From positions 248,001 to 312,000 of the forward strand of contig NZ_JAGIOF010000001.1 in NCBI RefSeq assembly GCF_017876535.1: DNA of 64,000 nt. Direction: 5' to 3'. The translations under genes were made by a program, and so were the position numbers. Of the stretch, positions 43,675-52,109 are shown piece by piece (position 1 is the stretch's first letter; each line of letters starts with the position of its first letter). This DNA is from Paeniglutamicibacter kerguelensis (GTDB lineage Bacteria; Actinomycetota; Actinomycetes; Actinomycetales; Micrococcaceae). The notes under the pieces are model-generated. The model was not told the origin of the DNA. It worked only from the letters and a program-made list of their open reading frames with translations, and did not search any database.

Positions 43675-44274
43675 ATGAAGACTTTTGCTCGTTCGGTCAT
43701 GGCAGTCACTGCTTCGCTGTCGATTGCGTTGTCGGGAGTCGCGGTGGCTTCGGCCGCACCAGTGGCCCCGCCATCGGCGGTCAATGTTGTTGCGGCCACG
43801 AAGGCTCCTCCCGTTTCCATCAAGAGAATTCCGACCAAAGTCGTCAAGGGCCCAGCTCTGGCAACCATCAAGCCATTGGTGGGCGCAGCCAAGGGGGTCA
43901 AGGTCACATCGAAGGTCTTGACCGTGAAGCAGGGCAGGAAAACGCTCGTCAACAAGAGGACGTCTGCCACGTTGAGGGCCGGCACCTACGCGGTGACAAC
44001 TACTGTGAGATTCAAGGCGGGCAGCAAGTCCTTCACCGCTGCCAAGACCCAGACGTTGGTCGTCAAGAGGGCCTCCAGCAAGGGTGCCTGGCCCATGTCG
44101 AACGGCAACAGTTGCCCGACCGCATACCCGATCAAGGGAAACCGGACCGGCAGCAACTTGGTGTGGAAATACCATGTTCCCGGAGGCCGGTACTACAACA
44201 TCACGAACCCGGAAGAGTGCTTCAAGTCGGCTGCCGATGCCATCAAGGCCGGCTACCGGGCCTCAATGGAATAA
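43675..44274 (+). CDS. Secreted protein with C-terminal sunset domain
   Basis: A 199-residue protein. Signal peptide about 1-28 (SIALSGVAVASAAP); a basic, Val/Lys-rich beta region (SIKRIPTKVVKGPALATIKP, then AGTYAVTTTVRFKAG) that looks like an immunoglobulin-like repeat; and a C-terminal domain with CPTAYPIKGNRTGSN, YHVPGGRYYNITNPEECF and DAIKAGYRAS, which I recognise as the small sunset domain often found next to nuclease or Excalibur domains. ATG 43675 follows GGGGAAA. The HNH nuclease gene follows 109 nt later. A role at the cell surface in nucleic-acid processing is inferred. Confidence 0.72.
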   Translation: MKTFARSVMAVTASLSIALSGVAVASAAPVAPPSAVNVVAATKAPPVSIKRIPTKVVKGPALATIKPLVGAAKGVKVTSKVLTVKQGRKTLVNKRTSATLRAGTYAVTTTVRFKAGSKSFTAAKTQTLVVKRASSKGAWPMSNGNSCPTAYPIKGNRTGSNLVWKYHVPGGRYYNITNPEECFKSAADAIKAGYRASME

Positions 44275-44383
44275 CAGGGTTCAAAGTCAGGGCATCCGGG
44301 TGGCCGATGACCAAGTGGTGGGTCATCCGTGTTTTGATGGATCTTCGGCACCGCGCCTTGTTGATTCATCCTGAAAGAGCATT

Positions 44384-45328
44384 TTGAAATTCCTGACTTA
44401 CCTCATGCTGTCCGTTCTCATCACGACCGGTTCGCTGGTTGCGGATCCAGGCACCCTAAACACCATAAAAACGCCAGCGGTTTCCGGATCCGTGGCTTCC
44501 GCTGCAAGCAAGACGGTCGTGCCCGGCGCGAAGCTCAACGGGCCGAGCGCACTCTCCACCCTGAACTCGCTACCCGTCAAGGGCAAGGCCGCATCCACCG
44601 GATATGACCGCAACGCAAAATTCGGCAACGGGTGGAAAGACTCCGACGGCAACAAGTGCGATGAACGCCAAGACACGCTCACGCGCGACATGTACAAGGT
44701 GAAGTACAAGGACAGCAAGAATTGCCAGCTTGCGTCGGGCGTCCTGAAGGATTCCTACACCGGGACCACCATCAACTGGAAGGTCAACAGCGGTTCCGTC
44801 GATATCGACCATGTGGTTGCCCTGAAGAACGTTTGGATCTCCGGCGGGCAAAAATTGACTCAGGCGCAGCGTGTTGCTGTGGCGAACGACCCCTTGAACC
44901 TCATGGCTTCACAGGCCTCGGCCAACCGCTCAAAGGGCGACGACAATGCTGCCGAATGGCTGCCCACGAACAAGGCCTTCCGCTGCCAGTACGTAGCCAC
45001 GCAGGTCGGTGTAAAGAAGAAGTACGCGCTGTCCGTCACCGCGGCGGAGAAGGACGCCATGAAGCGCGTCCTGCAGGCTTGCCCAACGCAAAAAACCGCT
45101 GCCGTCACGCCGATCAAGCCGTCGGGCAAGACCCCCGCAGTGACGCCATCGACTACCAAGAACGCTCCGGCCAAGGCGCCATCGGCGAATGCGTCACAGG
45201 CCAAGCAGGTGTCTCCCGGCGCGTACTGTGCCAAGGCGGATGTCGGCGCAAAGGGCATTGGCAAGAAGAACGGCAAAACCTACACGTGCAAGGCAAGCAG
45301 CACGGAAGCACGCCTGCGCTGGCGCTAA
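44384..45328 (+). CDS. Secreted HNH nuclease (DUF1524/GmrSD C-terminal type)
   Basis: A 314-residue protein. An N-terminal signal peptide (MKFLTYLMLSVLITTGSLVA) is followed by a linker and an HNH domain at about 75-225: WKDSDGNKCDERQDTL, VDIDHVVALKNVWISGG (the DH of the metal site), NDPLNLMASQASANRSKGD (the N/H-type motif), and AAEWLP. A Pro/Lys/Ala-rich linker and a short C-terminal Cys pair (GAYCAKADVG, KTYTCKASS) complete it. It should cut extracellular DNA for nutrients or competition. TTG 44384 follows GAAAGAG. It is probably co-expressed with the sunset-domain gene. Confidence 0.85.
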   Translation: MKFLTYLMLSVLITTGSLVADPGTLNTIKTPAVSGSVASAASKTVVPGAKLNGPSALSTLNSLPVKGKAASTGYDRNAKFGNGWKDSDGNKCDERQDTLTRDMYKVKYKDSKNCQLASGVLKDSYTGTTINWKVNSGSVDIDHVVALKNVWISGGQKLTQAQRVAVANDPLNLMASQASANRSKGDDNAAEWLPTNKAFRCQYVATQVGVKKKYALSVTAAEKDAMKRVLQACPTQKTAAVTPIKPSGKTPAVTPSTTKNAPAKAPSANASQAKQVSPGAYCAKADVGAKGIGKKNGKTYTCKASSTEARLRWR

Positions 45329-45370
45329 ATTGGTAACCCCCAATTTGCTCACGGGGGCATGGCAAGACCA

Positions 45371-45410
45371 AACGATCGTCCGTCGGGAAGCTTCCCGCCG
45401 GACGATCGTT
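45371..45410. terminator. Bidirectional hairpin
   Basis: AACGATCGTCCG (45371-45382) pairs with 45399-45410, continuing after one mismatch into a 7-bp inner palindrome CGGGAAG/CTTCCCG. It lies after the nuclease gene and in front of the convergent hydrolase gene. Confidence 0.85.
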
Positions 45411-45526
45411 CATATGTCCGGCAGGTGCGCATTCGCAGGCACGCACCCGAAGCTGCCCCTTGCATTCCTTCCGGAGGGCTGGAAGGCCCCGGCGGCCAAG
45501 CATTCTTTACGGGCCGCCGCCAAACC

Positions 45527-46288
45527 CTATGCCTGTTCGCTCTTGGCCCCGTCGGATGCGGAAACCCCGGCAATCCAGGCGAGCACATCCGGCCAGTGGG
45601 CGGCCAGCGGATCGATGTCTTCCAGGTGGCTGAGTTCCTTGTATTCGCGCAGGAATACCGGCGAGCCGGCCGCCTGCGCCGCATGCACGTAGTCCCGCGA
45701 ATGCCCAATGGGTACGCGTGAGTCGTTGGCCCCGTGGATGAGAAGTGTCGGGGTGTGGATCGGCAGTTGCCGCACGGCCGATGCCTGCCGGTAGATCCCG
45801 GGTGTCTCGGCGGGGGAGGTCCCGAAATACTCCCGGGCGGCGTTCTCTCCCAAGGCCTCGTTGTAGGTCCGCTCTGCATCAGTGACGGGTGCCAGCGCCA
45901 CCACGGCATCGGCCAGGCCGGCGGTGAGAAGGGCCAACTGGCCGCCGACCGAATGGCCGATGCTGATGGCCGGGCCCTGAAGTCGGCGTTCCCGCACAAC
46001 TGCCTCAACCAGGCTGAGCGCCTGGCGGCAGTCTTCCAGGGGTGCGGGCCATGGGCCGGAGGCGCCGCGGCGGTACTCGATGTTGGCAACTGCCCATCCG
46101 TTCTCCAGCAGCGAGGCCGCCAGCGGCTCCATGAGCGACGCGTACAGGCTCGAGCGCCAGTAGCCGCCATGGATCAGCGCCACGACGCCGCGCGGGGATG
46201 CGACATTTGCGGGCCACGACAGCGACAGATGCTGCGCTTCATCGGTTCCGTAGAACAGGGACTCCGGGTTCAGGGTGTGGCCGTTCAA
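45527..46288 (-). CDS. Alpha/beta hydrolase, arylformamidase-like
   Basis: About 253 residues. VALIHGGYWRSSLYASLMEPLA has the HGGxW oxyanion motif of arylformamidases; the nucleophile Ser lies in ISIGHSVGGQLALL, the acid in HGANDSRVP and the His in ELSHLEDI. Kynurenine formamidase hydrolyses N-formylkynurenine, so it could act after kynA (39922-40791), but related carboxylesterases share these motifs. TTG 46288 is chosen because CAGGAG lies 6 nt upstream; the longer frame to 46354 would run over the terminator hairpin. Confidence 0.8.
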   Translation of the reverse strand: MNGHTLNPESLFYGTDEAQHLSLSWPANVASPRGVVALIHGGYWRSSLYASLMEPLAASLLENGWAVANIEYRRGASGPWPAPLEDCRQALSLVEAVVRERRLQGPAISIGHSVGGQLALLTAGLADAVVALAPVTDAERTYNEALGENAAREYFGTSPAETPGIYRQASAVRQLPIHTPTLLIHGANDSRVPIGHSRDYVHAAQAAGSPVFLREYKELSHLEDIDPLAAHWPDVLAWIAGVSASDGAKSEQA

Positions 46289-46312
46289 CTTCGACTCCTG
46301 GGCTGAAATGTT

Positions 46313-46356
46313 CGGTGGGGAGTGCCAACCGCAGCTGCGGCCGGAACTCCCCACCG
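46313..46356 (-). terminator. Hairpin between cupin and hydrolase genes
   Basis: CGGTGGGGAGT (46313-46323) pairs with ACTCCCCACCG (46346-46356); the loop contains the palindrome CCGCAGCTGCGG. It follows the cupin gene on the minus strand and may attenuate transcription into the hydrolase gene. Confidence 0.7.
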
Positions 46357-46369
46357 GGCGTAGGGGCTG

Positions 46370-46855
46370 CTAGGCTCCGGGGACGGAACCCGGCGGCAGG
46401 AAATTGACATCCCGGAGTGCCGAGAGGCGGACAACTTCCTCGGGATCGGTCAGGTCATGCAACTCGTCAAAGAGGGTGGAGAGCTGTCCTGCGGGGCTGA
46501 CCCAGAAGAGCGACTTTGCCGGTGTTTCATGCTTGTTGTAGTACGCGTGGGGAAGCCCCATGGGCAGGCGCACGGTGTCGCCCGGCCCCGCGGTTGTCCA
46601 CTCGCCATCGAGGTAGAGCGTGTAGATGCCTTCCATGATGTAGATGTGTTCGTCCTGGGCGGGGTGCACGTGCGGTGGAACGCCGGTGCCCGCTGGATCC
46701 AGGGACAGCCACGCAAAGCTTGAAGAGCTTTCCACCTTGGAGAGGTAGGTGTGCCCGAGCACGTTCCACGTCTTGTTTCCCATGGCTTCGCTGGCCAGGG
46801 TGATGCCCTTGGGCAAATCACCGAGGATAATTTCCTGTCCCTGCTGGATTTCCAT
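46370..46855 (-). CDS. Cupin-domain protein
   Basis: A 161-residue protein with a single cupin barrel: GTGVPPHVHPAQDEHIYIMEG holds the two His and Glu metal ligands, and GDTVRLPMGLPHAYYN the last His. Small cupins of this type include quercetin dioxygenase-like enzymes and metabolite binders. ATG 46855 is 5 nt after AAGGAG; an adjacent ATG at 46858 is too close to it. No partner is evident. Confidence 0.85.
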   Translation of the reverse strand: MEIQQGQEIILGDLPKGITLASEAMGNKTWNVLGHTYLSKVESSSSFAWLSLDPAGTGVPPHVHPAQDEHIYIMEGIYTLYLDGEWTTAGPGDTVRLPMGLPHAYYNKHETPAKSLFWVSPAGQLSTLFDELHDLTDPEEVVRLSALRDVNFLPPGSVPGA

Positions 46856-47065
46856 CATGTCTCCTTGCTGTGGGTTCCATTGATGGCCCCAGCCTGCCAG
46901 AAGACCCGCCGGGCCTGCAATAGGAATTGCGATCGTAAATTTCACTGCATATGGTTTGGGTCGTGCTTGAAGACGAGCGTCGCCGCAAGGCCAAGTCGCC
47001 GGCCGGCCACAAGATGTTTCCGAAAGCGCGCGTACCCGACAAGCCCGGTTCAATCGGAGGGATTG

Positions 47066-48214
47066 CTATCGAGCGGTGTTGCTCATGGTGAAGGTCCGTG
47101 CAACGGAGGCGGAGAACCGCTCGGAGGCAAACGCCCGCGATGCCAGGGCATCGCGCAAGGGAATGAAGGACGGGCCGAGCGGCCGTCCCAGGACCATGTT
47201 GATCCGGGCCTGACGGGCGGCCGTTCGTGCGGCAGCCATGCGGCGCGACGAGAACCGGTCAAGGATCCCGTTGAATTGTTCGCCGGGCAGCCGGCCGTTG
47301 ACGGCCAACGCAAGCAAGGGCGCCAGTTCTTCGGCATCAAGCAATCCAAGCGTCATGCCTTGACCTCCGATGGGGCTGATCTCATGGGCGGCATCGCCGA
47401 TGAGTACGATCCGACCATGGTTCATCCGGTCCACCAGGTAACTGGACGTGCGGAAGCGGCTATGCATTGAGTTGCTCGCGGGATCCAGTCGATGGCCGGT
47501 GCGCCGAGCCACGAGGACGGCGAGATCGCCGCGATCCTCTTTCCCCACCCGGGCCACCCATCTGCGTACACCGCCGGGCAGCGGAAACGACTCAACGATT
47601 CCCTCGGGGTGCAGGAAAAGCGCGGCGACCGGACCAAATCCCGTGGAGTCGAAATAGTCGCCCATGACGTAGTGGTCGGGATGGGTTTGTCCGGTACGCC
47701 GGATCCCCGCGGCTTCCCTGAGCGGTGAGTGGCTTCCGTCGGCGCCGATGAGAATTCGGCATTCAAGTTCCCGCGATTCTCCGTCCGCGCTGCAAGCCCA
47801 AACTCGATGGTGATCGGGACGGGAAGTGAAGCGCTGAAACTCCACGCCGCCCATGAGGGCCTCGCCGTCAACTTCGCACAACCGGTCCCTTAGCCTCTGA
47901 ACCGTCCGGTCCTGGGGCAGGGACAGCACAAATGGATGGAGAACCGGCAGAGACGAAAAATCAAGTTCCGCAATCACCCGCCGCCGGGACATCCCCACGC
48001 CACGGGATATCCGGATGCCCTGCTCCACCAGGTCCTGGCCGACGCCGAGCCGGTCAAGTACCGCGAGGCCCGGTGGATGGATGCCGATGGCACGCGAATG
48101 CCCGCCGACCTGGTTGCGGGCCTCAAGCACCCGGACAGCGAAGCCCGACCTCAGCAGCATCAACGCAAGTGCGAGCCCGCTCGGCCCGCCCCCGACAATG
48201 AGCACGTCGATCAA
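47066..48214 (-). CDS. FAD-dependent aromatic monooxygenase, SrsC-like
   Basis: A 382-residue group A flavoprotein hydroxylase: VLIVGGGPSGLALALMLLRS (FAD), RILIGADGSHSPLR (DG motif), and RIVLIGDAAHEISPIGGQGM (GD motif). In the srsABC operon of Streptomyces griseus the corresponding enzyme hydroxylates alkylresorcinols to give quinol/quinone lipids. TTG 48214 overlaps the methyltransferase stop codon (TTGA), so the genes are coupled; GTG 48205 is another possibility. It is third in a PKS-methyltransferase-monooxygenase operon. Confidence 0.87.
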   Translation of the reverse strand: MIDVLIVGGGPSGLALALMLLRSGFAVRVLEARNQVGGHSRAIGIHPPGLAVLDRLGVGQDLVEQGIRISRGVGMSRRRVIAELDFSSLPVLHPFVLSLPQDRTVQRLRDRLCEVDGEALMGGVEFQRFTSRPDHHRVWACSADGESRELECRILIGADGSHSPLREAAGIRRTGQTHPDHYVMGDYFDSTGFGPVAALFLHPEGIVESFPLPGGVRRWVARVGKEDRGDLAVLVARRTGHRLDPASNSMHSRFRTSSYLVDRMNHGRIVLIGDAAHEISPIGGQGMTLGLLDAEELAPLLALAVNGRLPGEQFNGILDRFSSRRMAAARTAARQARINMVLGRPLGPSFIPLRDALASRAFASERFSASVARTFTMSNTAR

Positions 48215-48918
48215 GGCAGCGCCGCCGGTGCATGCCAGACGGCCAGATTCCGGTACAAGCCGGGTGAATACACGTGCCATTCCGGGCGCACCACGCGCGA
48301 AAGCTCGTCCGCGGTGAAGCTGCGGCGGATCGAGGTGAGGCCGTCGCGGCGAATGTACGAGGACCGGTCCAACGGCAAGGTGGCCAGGCCGAAGAAAACC
48401 AGGGCGGAGCGCCTGCGGCGGATATCGCTGTGTATGGCCAGGGTGCGCGCGAGTCGTTCGGTGTCGGCGAACACCCCCGCCAACTCCACCGGGCCCAGAT
48501 GATGGAGCACGTGGTTGGAGACCACTACGTCGAATCGTTCCCCCCTGCTCACCAACTCGGAGCTGGCGGCCCTACGGAATTCCAGGAGGGTCGGGTCGAT
48601 TCCCGCCTTGGCTGCGGAGCGAACGGCATAGTCGTGGGCGCGTGCATCCGGGTCGATGCCCACGACCCTCACGTCAAACCCGTCGGCCGTGGCCCAGCGA
48701 AACAAGTTCCGGGTAATGTCCCCGCCGCCGCAGCCGATGTCCAGGATGGTGCCGGTGCGGTTGCGCGGAAGCGCCGGCCGGATCAGCGCCACATACACCT
48801 GCCGCCACCCGGAGACGAACCTGTTCACCAGGGGGAATTGGGCATAGGTCCGTTCCAACAGCAGCGGGTCGCAATCCGGCCTGTCCATCTCCTCAACCGC
48901 ATTGATGGCCCTTTGCAC
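48211..48918 (-). CDS. Class I SAM methyltransferase, SrsB-like
   Basis: A 235-residue methyltransferase. Motif I is LDIGCGGGD, the acidic end of strand 2 is VGIDPD, and post-motif VVVSNHVLHHLGP marks a Rossmann-fold SAM enzyme of the UbiE/Coq5-like kind. Between a type III polyketide synthase and a flavin hydroxylase it should methylate a phenolic hydroxyl of the polyketide lipid. GTG 48918 lies 9 nt after the PKS stop; ATG 48888 is possible but would sit directly on its ribosome site. Confidence 0.85.
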   Translation of the reverse strand: MQRAINAVEEMDRPDCDPLLLERTYAQFPLVNRFVSGWRQVYVALIRPALPRNRTGTILDIGCGGGDITRNLFRWATADGFDVRVVGIDPDARAHDYAVRSAAKAGIDPTLLEFRRAASSELVSRGERFDVVVSNHVLHHLGPVELAGVFADTERLARTLAIHSDIRRRRSALVFFGLATLPLDRSSYIRRDGLTSIRRSFTADELSRVVRPEWHVYSPGLYRNLAVWHAPAALP

Positions 48919-48927
48919 GGCAGCGGC

Positions 48928-50067
48928 TCAGCCCGCTCTTCCCGGCAGCAGGGTCATCAACGAAGTCTCCACCGTCAGCCCCGGCCCGAAAGCCATGGAA
49001 CACACGCGCTCGCCGGCCGGGGCCACACGTGGCAGGTTTTCCTCCATGATGTCCTTGAGCACGAACATCACGGTGGAACTGGACATGTTGCCATAGTCGT
49101 TGAGCACCCTGCGCGCCGGCATCAGCTGCTCCTCGCTGAGCTCCAGGCGTTTTTGCACCCGGTCCAGGATCGCCCGGCCGCCGGGATGGATTCCCCAGTG
49201 CGGAATGTTGGCATAGGTCGTATCCAAGGATCCATCCCGGGCAAGCAACGGGGCCAGCGCTCCGACAATATGATCGTCGATGATGTGGGGAACGTAGGTG
49301 CCCAGGACCATTTCGAATCCCTCATCCCCGATGTTCCAGGCCATTGCCTCTTCGCCGACGGGGGTGAGGACGGTTTCAAAGTGGTCCAGTTGCATTCCCG
49401 GCCCATGGTGGTCGCGTGCCGTGACGATGGCGGCTGCGGCCCCGTCGGCAAAGAGCGCGGAACCCATGATGGTGTCAGGATCATTCGAACTACGTACATG
49501 CAGGGAACAGAGCTCGGCGCACACCACCAGCACCACGGCGTTCGGGTCTGCGTCGCAGAAGCTCTTGGCAGCACGCAATGCGGGGAACGCCGCATAGCAG
49601 CCCATGAAACCAAGGTGGTATCGCTGGGTGGAAGGGCTCAGGCCCAGGGCCCTGACCAGTTGGTAGTCGGGCCCCGGATTGTAGAAACCAGTGCAGGAAA
49701 CGGTGATGACATGCGATACGTCGGCGGAAGTGAGATCCGGGCATGCACCAAGCGCCTTCTGTGCCGCTTCGATGTAGAGCCCCGGCGCGATCGAGGCAAA
49801 AAGCTCGTTGCGAACCTTGGTGCTGGGACTGAGCAAAAGCCCCGAATCGGCGTCGAAGAAGTCCGGGTTTTTGGCCACGGATTCGGTGGTGAATTCCTTG
49901 ACCGCCGTGTGCCTTGTGGAAATCTGGGCCGAATCGAAGGACGTGGCGATCAACCGCTGTCCCAGCCGGGTCAAGCCGGGCTGGGAGGCAAAGACGTCGC
50001 GTGCCTTGTCCTGATACAGGATCGTGGGGGGTACTGCTGTTTGGATGGTTCTCATCATCACCGACAT
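48928..50067 (-). CDS. Type III polyketide synthase, alkylresorcinol/alkylpyrone type
   Basis: A 379-residue chalcone synthase-like enzyme. The catalytic triad is Cys157 (GFMGCYAAFPAL), His294 (WGIHPGG) and Asn327 (LNDYGNMSS); the C-terminal GFGPGL-like loop reads MAFGPGLTVE. It condenses a fatty acyl starter with malonyl-CoA units to phenolic or pyrone lipids. The operon with a methyltransferase and an FAD hydroxylase parallels srsABC, which makes membrane phenolic lipids tied to beta-lactam tolerance. I start at ATG 50067; residues upstream of it look non-coding. Confidence 0.92.
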   Translation of the reverse strand: MSVMMRTIQTAVPPTILYQDKARDVFASQPGLTRLGQRLIATSFDSAQISTRHTAVKEFTTESVAKNPDFFDADSGLLLSPSTKVRNELFASIAPGLYIEAAQKALGACPDLTSADVSHVITVSCTGFYNPGPDYQLVRALGLSPSTQRYHLGFMGCYAAFPALRAAKSFCDADPNAVVLVVCAELCSLHVRSSNDPDTIMGSALFADGAAAAIVTARDHHGPGMQLDHFETVLTPVGEEAMAWNIGDEGFEMVLGTYVPHIIDDHIVGALAPLLARDGSLDTTYANIPHWGIHPGGRAILDRVQKRLELSEEQLMPARRVLNDYGNMSSSTVMFVLKDIMEENLPRVAPAGERVCSMAFGPGLTVETSLMTLLPGRAG

Positions 50068-50254
50068 GTCCCAGAGCCTATGTCTGCTCAGGTCGGAGGT
50101 AAAGAGCCATTGCCTGAACACCGGACGAAGAACACGCATGGCAAGCTTGCTGTCCGGGAAGGTCTAGCGCCGTCAAAGGGGCAAGCGTATCGTTCGTTTT
50201 GGGAGACCAACAGCGGTCAACAGCTATCCCAGCCAGATGGAGAGCAGGCATGTC

Positions 50255-50395
50255 ATGCCGGACAAGTCACCACATAAACACGAACACAAGAAACCACACG
50301 GCAAAACCATCAAGGAGCGGCGGGCCGAAAAGCGCTCGAAGAACGCTCCCGAGGCCGACACCGAACAGGTAACCCACATCAACAAGAAGCATTGA
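50255..50395 (+). CDS. Small basic protein (46 residues)
   Basis: MPDKSPHKHEHKKPHGKTI followed by KERRAEKRSKN and INKKH. It is very rich in Lys, His and Arg. I recall similar short Lys-rich proteins (MxDKSP...GKTIKEKRA) across Micrococcales, all of unknown role. AGCAGG lies 6 nt upstream and a perfect terminator hairpin follows, which supports a real transcript. It may bind RNA or DNA. Confidence 0.7.
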   Translation: MPDKSPHKHEHKKPHGKTIKERRAEKRSKNAPEADTEQVTHINKKH

Positions 50396-50423
50396 ACCCG
50401 TTGAGGGGAGAAACTGCAAAAAG

Positions 50424-50457
50424 AAAGTGGAGAAGAGAATACTCTTCTCCACTTTTC
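50424..50457 (+). terminator. Terminator of the small basic protein gene
   Basis: AAAGTGGAGAAGAG (50424-50437) and its exact complement (50442-50455) form a 14-bp stem with an AATA loop, followed by TCTGTG. Confidence 0.85.
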
Positions 50458-50540
50458 TGTGTGTACTGGCAGTGCGATCCCGGTGCCGCTGGATGCTTTC
50501 GGTAAAACCTGGCGCTACGAAAAGATTTTTTGAATTCTTC

Positions 50541-50568
50541 CAATCCGTGTTGCGCACCGCGCCGAATG
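50541..50568 (+). promoter_or_regulatory. SigK-type promoter of the FAS1 lipoprotein gene
   Basis: CAATCC (50541-50546), 16-nt spacer, CGAATG (50563-50568). The mycobacterial SigK consensus is CCATCC, 16-17 nt, CGAATA. The same arrangement occurs at 52981-53008. It predicts an mRNA start near 50575. Confidence 0.7.
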
Positions 50569-50641
50569 CTTCATGACAGCCCGCACCGCATGGTCGGGAA
50601 GGCGCGGCGGCCTAGAACTGCCGCATGGCAAGGAGAATGAC

Positions 50642-51337
50642 ATGAAGCGCATGAACAGCAAGTTTGCTGCAGCACTCGGATTGATCGCAGTTGCCACGGT
50701 AGGGCTGACCGCTTGCTCGTCGGGCACGGGGAGCACCACCACCGAGTCCATGGCACCTTCGGCCCCGATGGCCACCTCCAGCGCACCGGCAATGCCTAGC
50801 GGCTCCGCGATGGCCACTGAATCGGCAATGGATCCGGCAGCCAACTTGGTTGGTTCCGCCTGCGCAGCATATGCCAAGGCAGTTCCCAGCGGCGATGGAT
50901 CGGTGGCTGGAATGGCCAAGGATCCGGTGGCCGTGGCGGCCTCCAACAACCCGCTGCTCAAGACCCTGACGGCCGCAGTCTCGGGCAAGCTGAATCCCAA
51001 GGTCGACCTTGTCGACACGCTCAATGGTGGAGAGTTCACCGTTTTTGCCCCGGTTGATGAAGCCTTTGCCGCCATCCCGGAAAAGGACCTCAGCGCGGTG
51101 GTTGCCGATGCCGCAACCCTCAGCAGCATCCTGACCTACCACGTGGTCGCCGGCCAGATCGCACCGAGCGACATCGACGGGACTCACAAGACCGTCGAAG
51201 GCCAGGACGTGAAGGTCACCGGCAGCGGTGACGACATCATGGTCAATGAAGCCAAGGTGATTTGCGGTGGCGTTCAGACCGCCAATGCAACCGTCTACCT
51301 CATCGACACGGTGCTGATGCCGCCGGCAAAGAAGTAA
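50642..51337 (+). CDS. Fasciclin-domain lipoprotein (MPT70/MPT83-like)
   Basis: A 231-residue secreted lipoprotein: lipobox VGLTAC, a Ser/Ala/Met/Pro-rich linker with Met-rich repeats, then one FAS1 domain ([46 protein letters not shown], and [20 protein letters not shown]). It is the counterpart of mycobacterial MPT83/MPT70, which are controlled by SigK. ATG 50642 follows AAGGAG. A SigK-type promoter lies 74 bp upstream and sigK-rskA directly downstream. Surface adhesion or metal handling are suggested functions; neither is proven. Confidence 0.92.
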   Translation: MKRMNSKFAAALGLIAVATVGLTACSSGTGSTTTESMAPSAPMATSSAPAMPSGSAMATESAMDPAANLVGSACAAYAKAVPSGDGSVAGMAKDPVAVAASNNPLLKTLTAAVSGKLNPKVDLVDTLNGGEFTVFAPVDEAFAAIPEKDLSAVVADAATLSSILTYHVVAGQIAPSDIDGTHKTVEGQDVKVTGSGDDIMVNEAKVICGGVQTANATVYLIDTVLMPPAKK

Positions 51338-51371
51338 CTGCCTCGGTCGCCATCGCGACGCATTGGCCATC

Positions 51372-51420
51372 CAGGGGGTTGGCGTTCGACGAGCCAGGCT
51401 CGCCAAACGCCGGCCCCCTG
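51372..51420 (+). terminator. Terminator hairpin after the FAS1 gene
   Basis: CAGGGGGTTGGCGTT (51372-51386) pairs with 51406-51420 with two G-T wobbles, and a 6-bp inner hairpin CGAGCC-A-GGCTCG fills the loop. It separates the FAS1 transcript from sigK. Confidence 0.75.
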
Positions 51421-51506
51421 AATCGGATCTCCGCCAATCTCTTGGGGATGTACAGATATGACTTTTCTAGTCGCAGCACCACTGCCGAAAGTGGGTGGGG
51501 TTCGGA

Positions 51507-52109
51507 ATGCGTGAGACGCTTGAACACATGAGCTCACATCGACTTGGTGAAGCGGAACAGGTTTCAGTTCCCACACCCGAAGACTTGATGCTCCAGATCG
51601 CCACGGGCAATGAGAACGCTTTCGAAGAGCTCTATGACCGCTTGTCTTCCCAGGTCTTTGGTCTCATTCGACGCATTTTGAAGGATGAGGCGCAAAGCGA
51701 AGAAGTGACGCAAGAGGTATTCGTGGAGGCCTGGCAGCAAGCAACCCGTTTCGACGCGGCCAGAGGGAAAGCGATTACATGGCTGTTGACCTTGGCGCAC
51801 CGCAGAGCCGTTGACAGGGTTAGGGCAAGCCAGGCCAGCAAGGATCGTGACCTTCGCGAAGGCATCAAGGAATTCCAGGAAAGCTATGATGACGTTGAAG
51901 AAACGGCCATCCAACACGACGAAAGTCGTCGCGTCCTCCAAGCCCTTGAACGGCTCAGTGAAACACAGCGCGACGCCATCCAGCTGGCGTATTTCGGCGG
52001 CTACACACATATAGAAGTGGCCGAATTACTCAAGATCCCGGTGGGGACCGCAAAAACGCGAATACGCGATGGCATGAACAGACTTCGAGACCTGATGGGG
52101 GTGGCGTGA
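51507..52109 (+). CDS. sigK: ECF sigma factor SigK
   Basis: About 200 residues. Region 2: AFEELYDRLSSQVFGLIRRI, SEEVTQEVFVEAWQQATRFD, ITWLLTLAHRRAVDRVR. Region 4: LERLSETQRDAIQLAYFGG, VAELLKIPVGTAKTRIRDGMNRL. The AHRRAVDRVR block and the coupling to an RskA-type anti-sigma factor identify SigK. It should direct RNA polymerase to CAATCC/CGAAT promoters, two of which flank it. ATG 51507 follows GGTGGGG; ATG 51528 is possible. Its own promoter shows no SigK box that I can see. Confidence 0.92.
   Translation: MRETLEHMSSHRLGEAEQVSVPTPEDLMLQIATGNENAFEELYDRLSSQVFGLIRRILKDEAQSEEVTQEVFVEAWQQATRFDAARGKAITWLLTLAHRRAVDRVRASQASKDRDLREGIKEFQESYDDVEETAIQHDESRRVLQALERLSETQRDAIQLAYFGGYTHIEVAELLKIPVGTAKTRIRDGMNRLRDLMGVA

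Noticed and set aside
51367..51395. CCATCC as a SigK -35 before sigK itself
   Set aside because: The sequence 16-17 nt downstream is not CGAATA-like and lies inside the terminator hairpin of the FAS1 gene.
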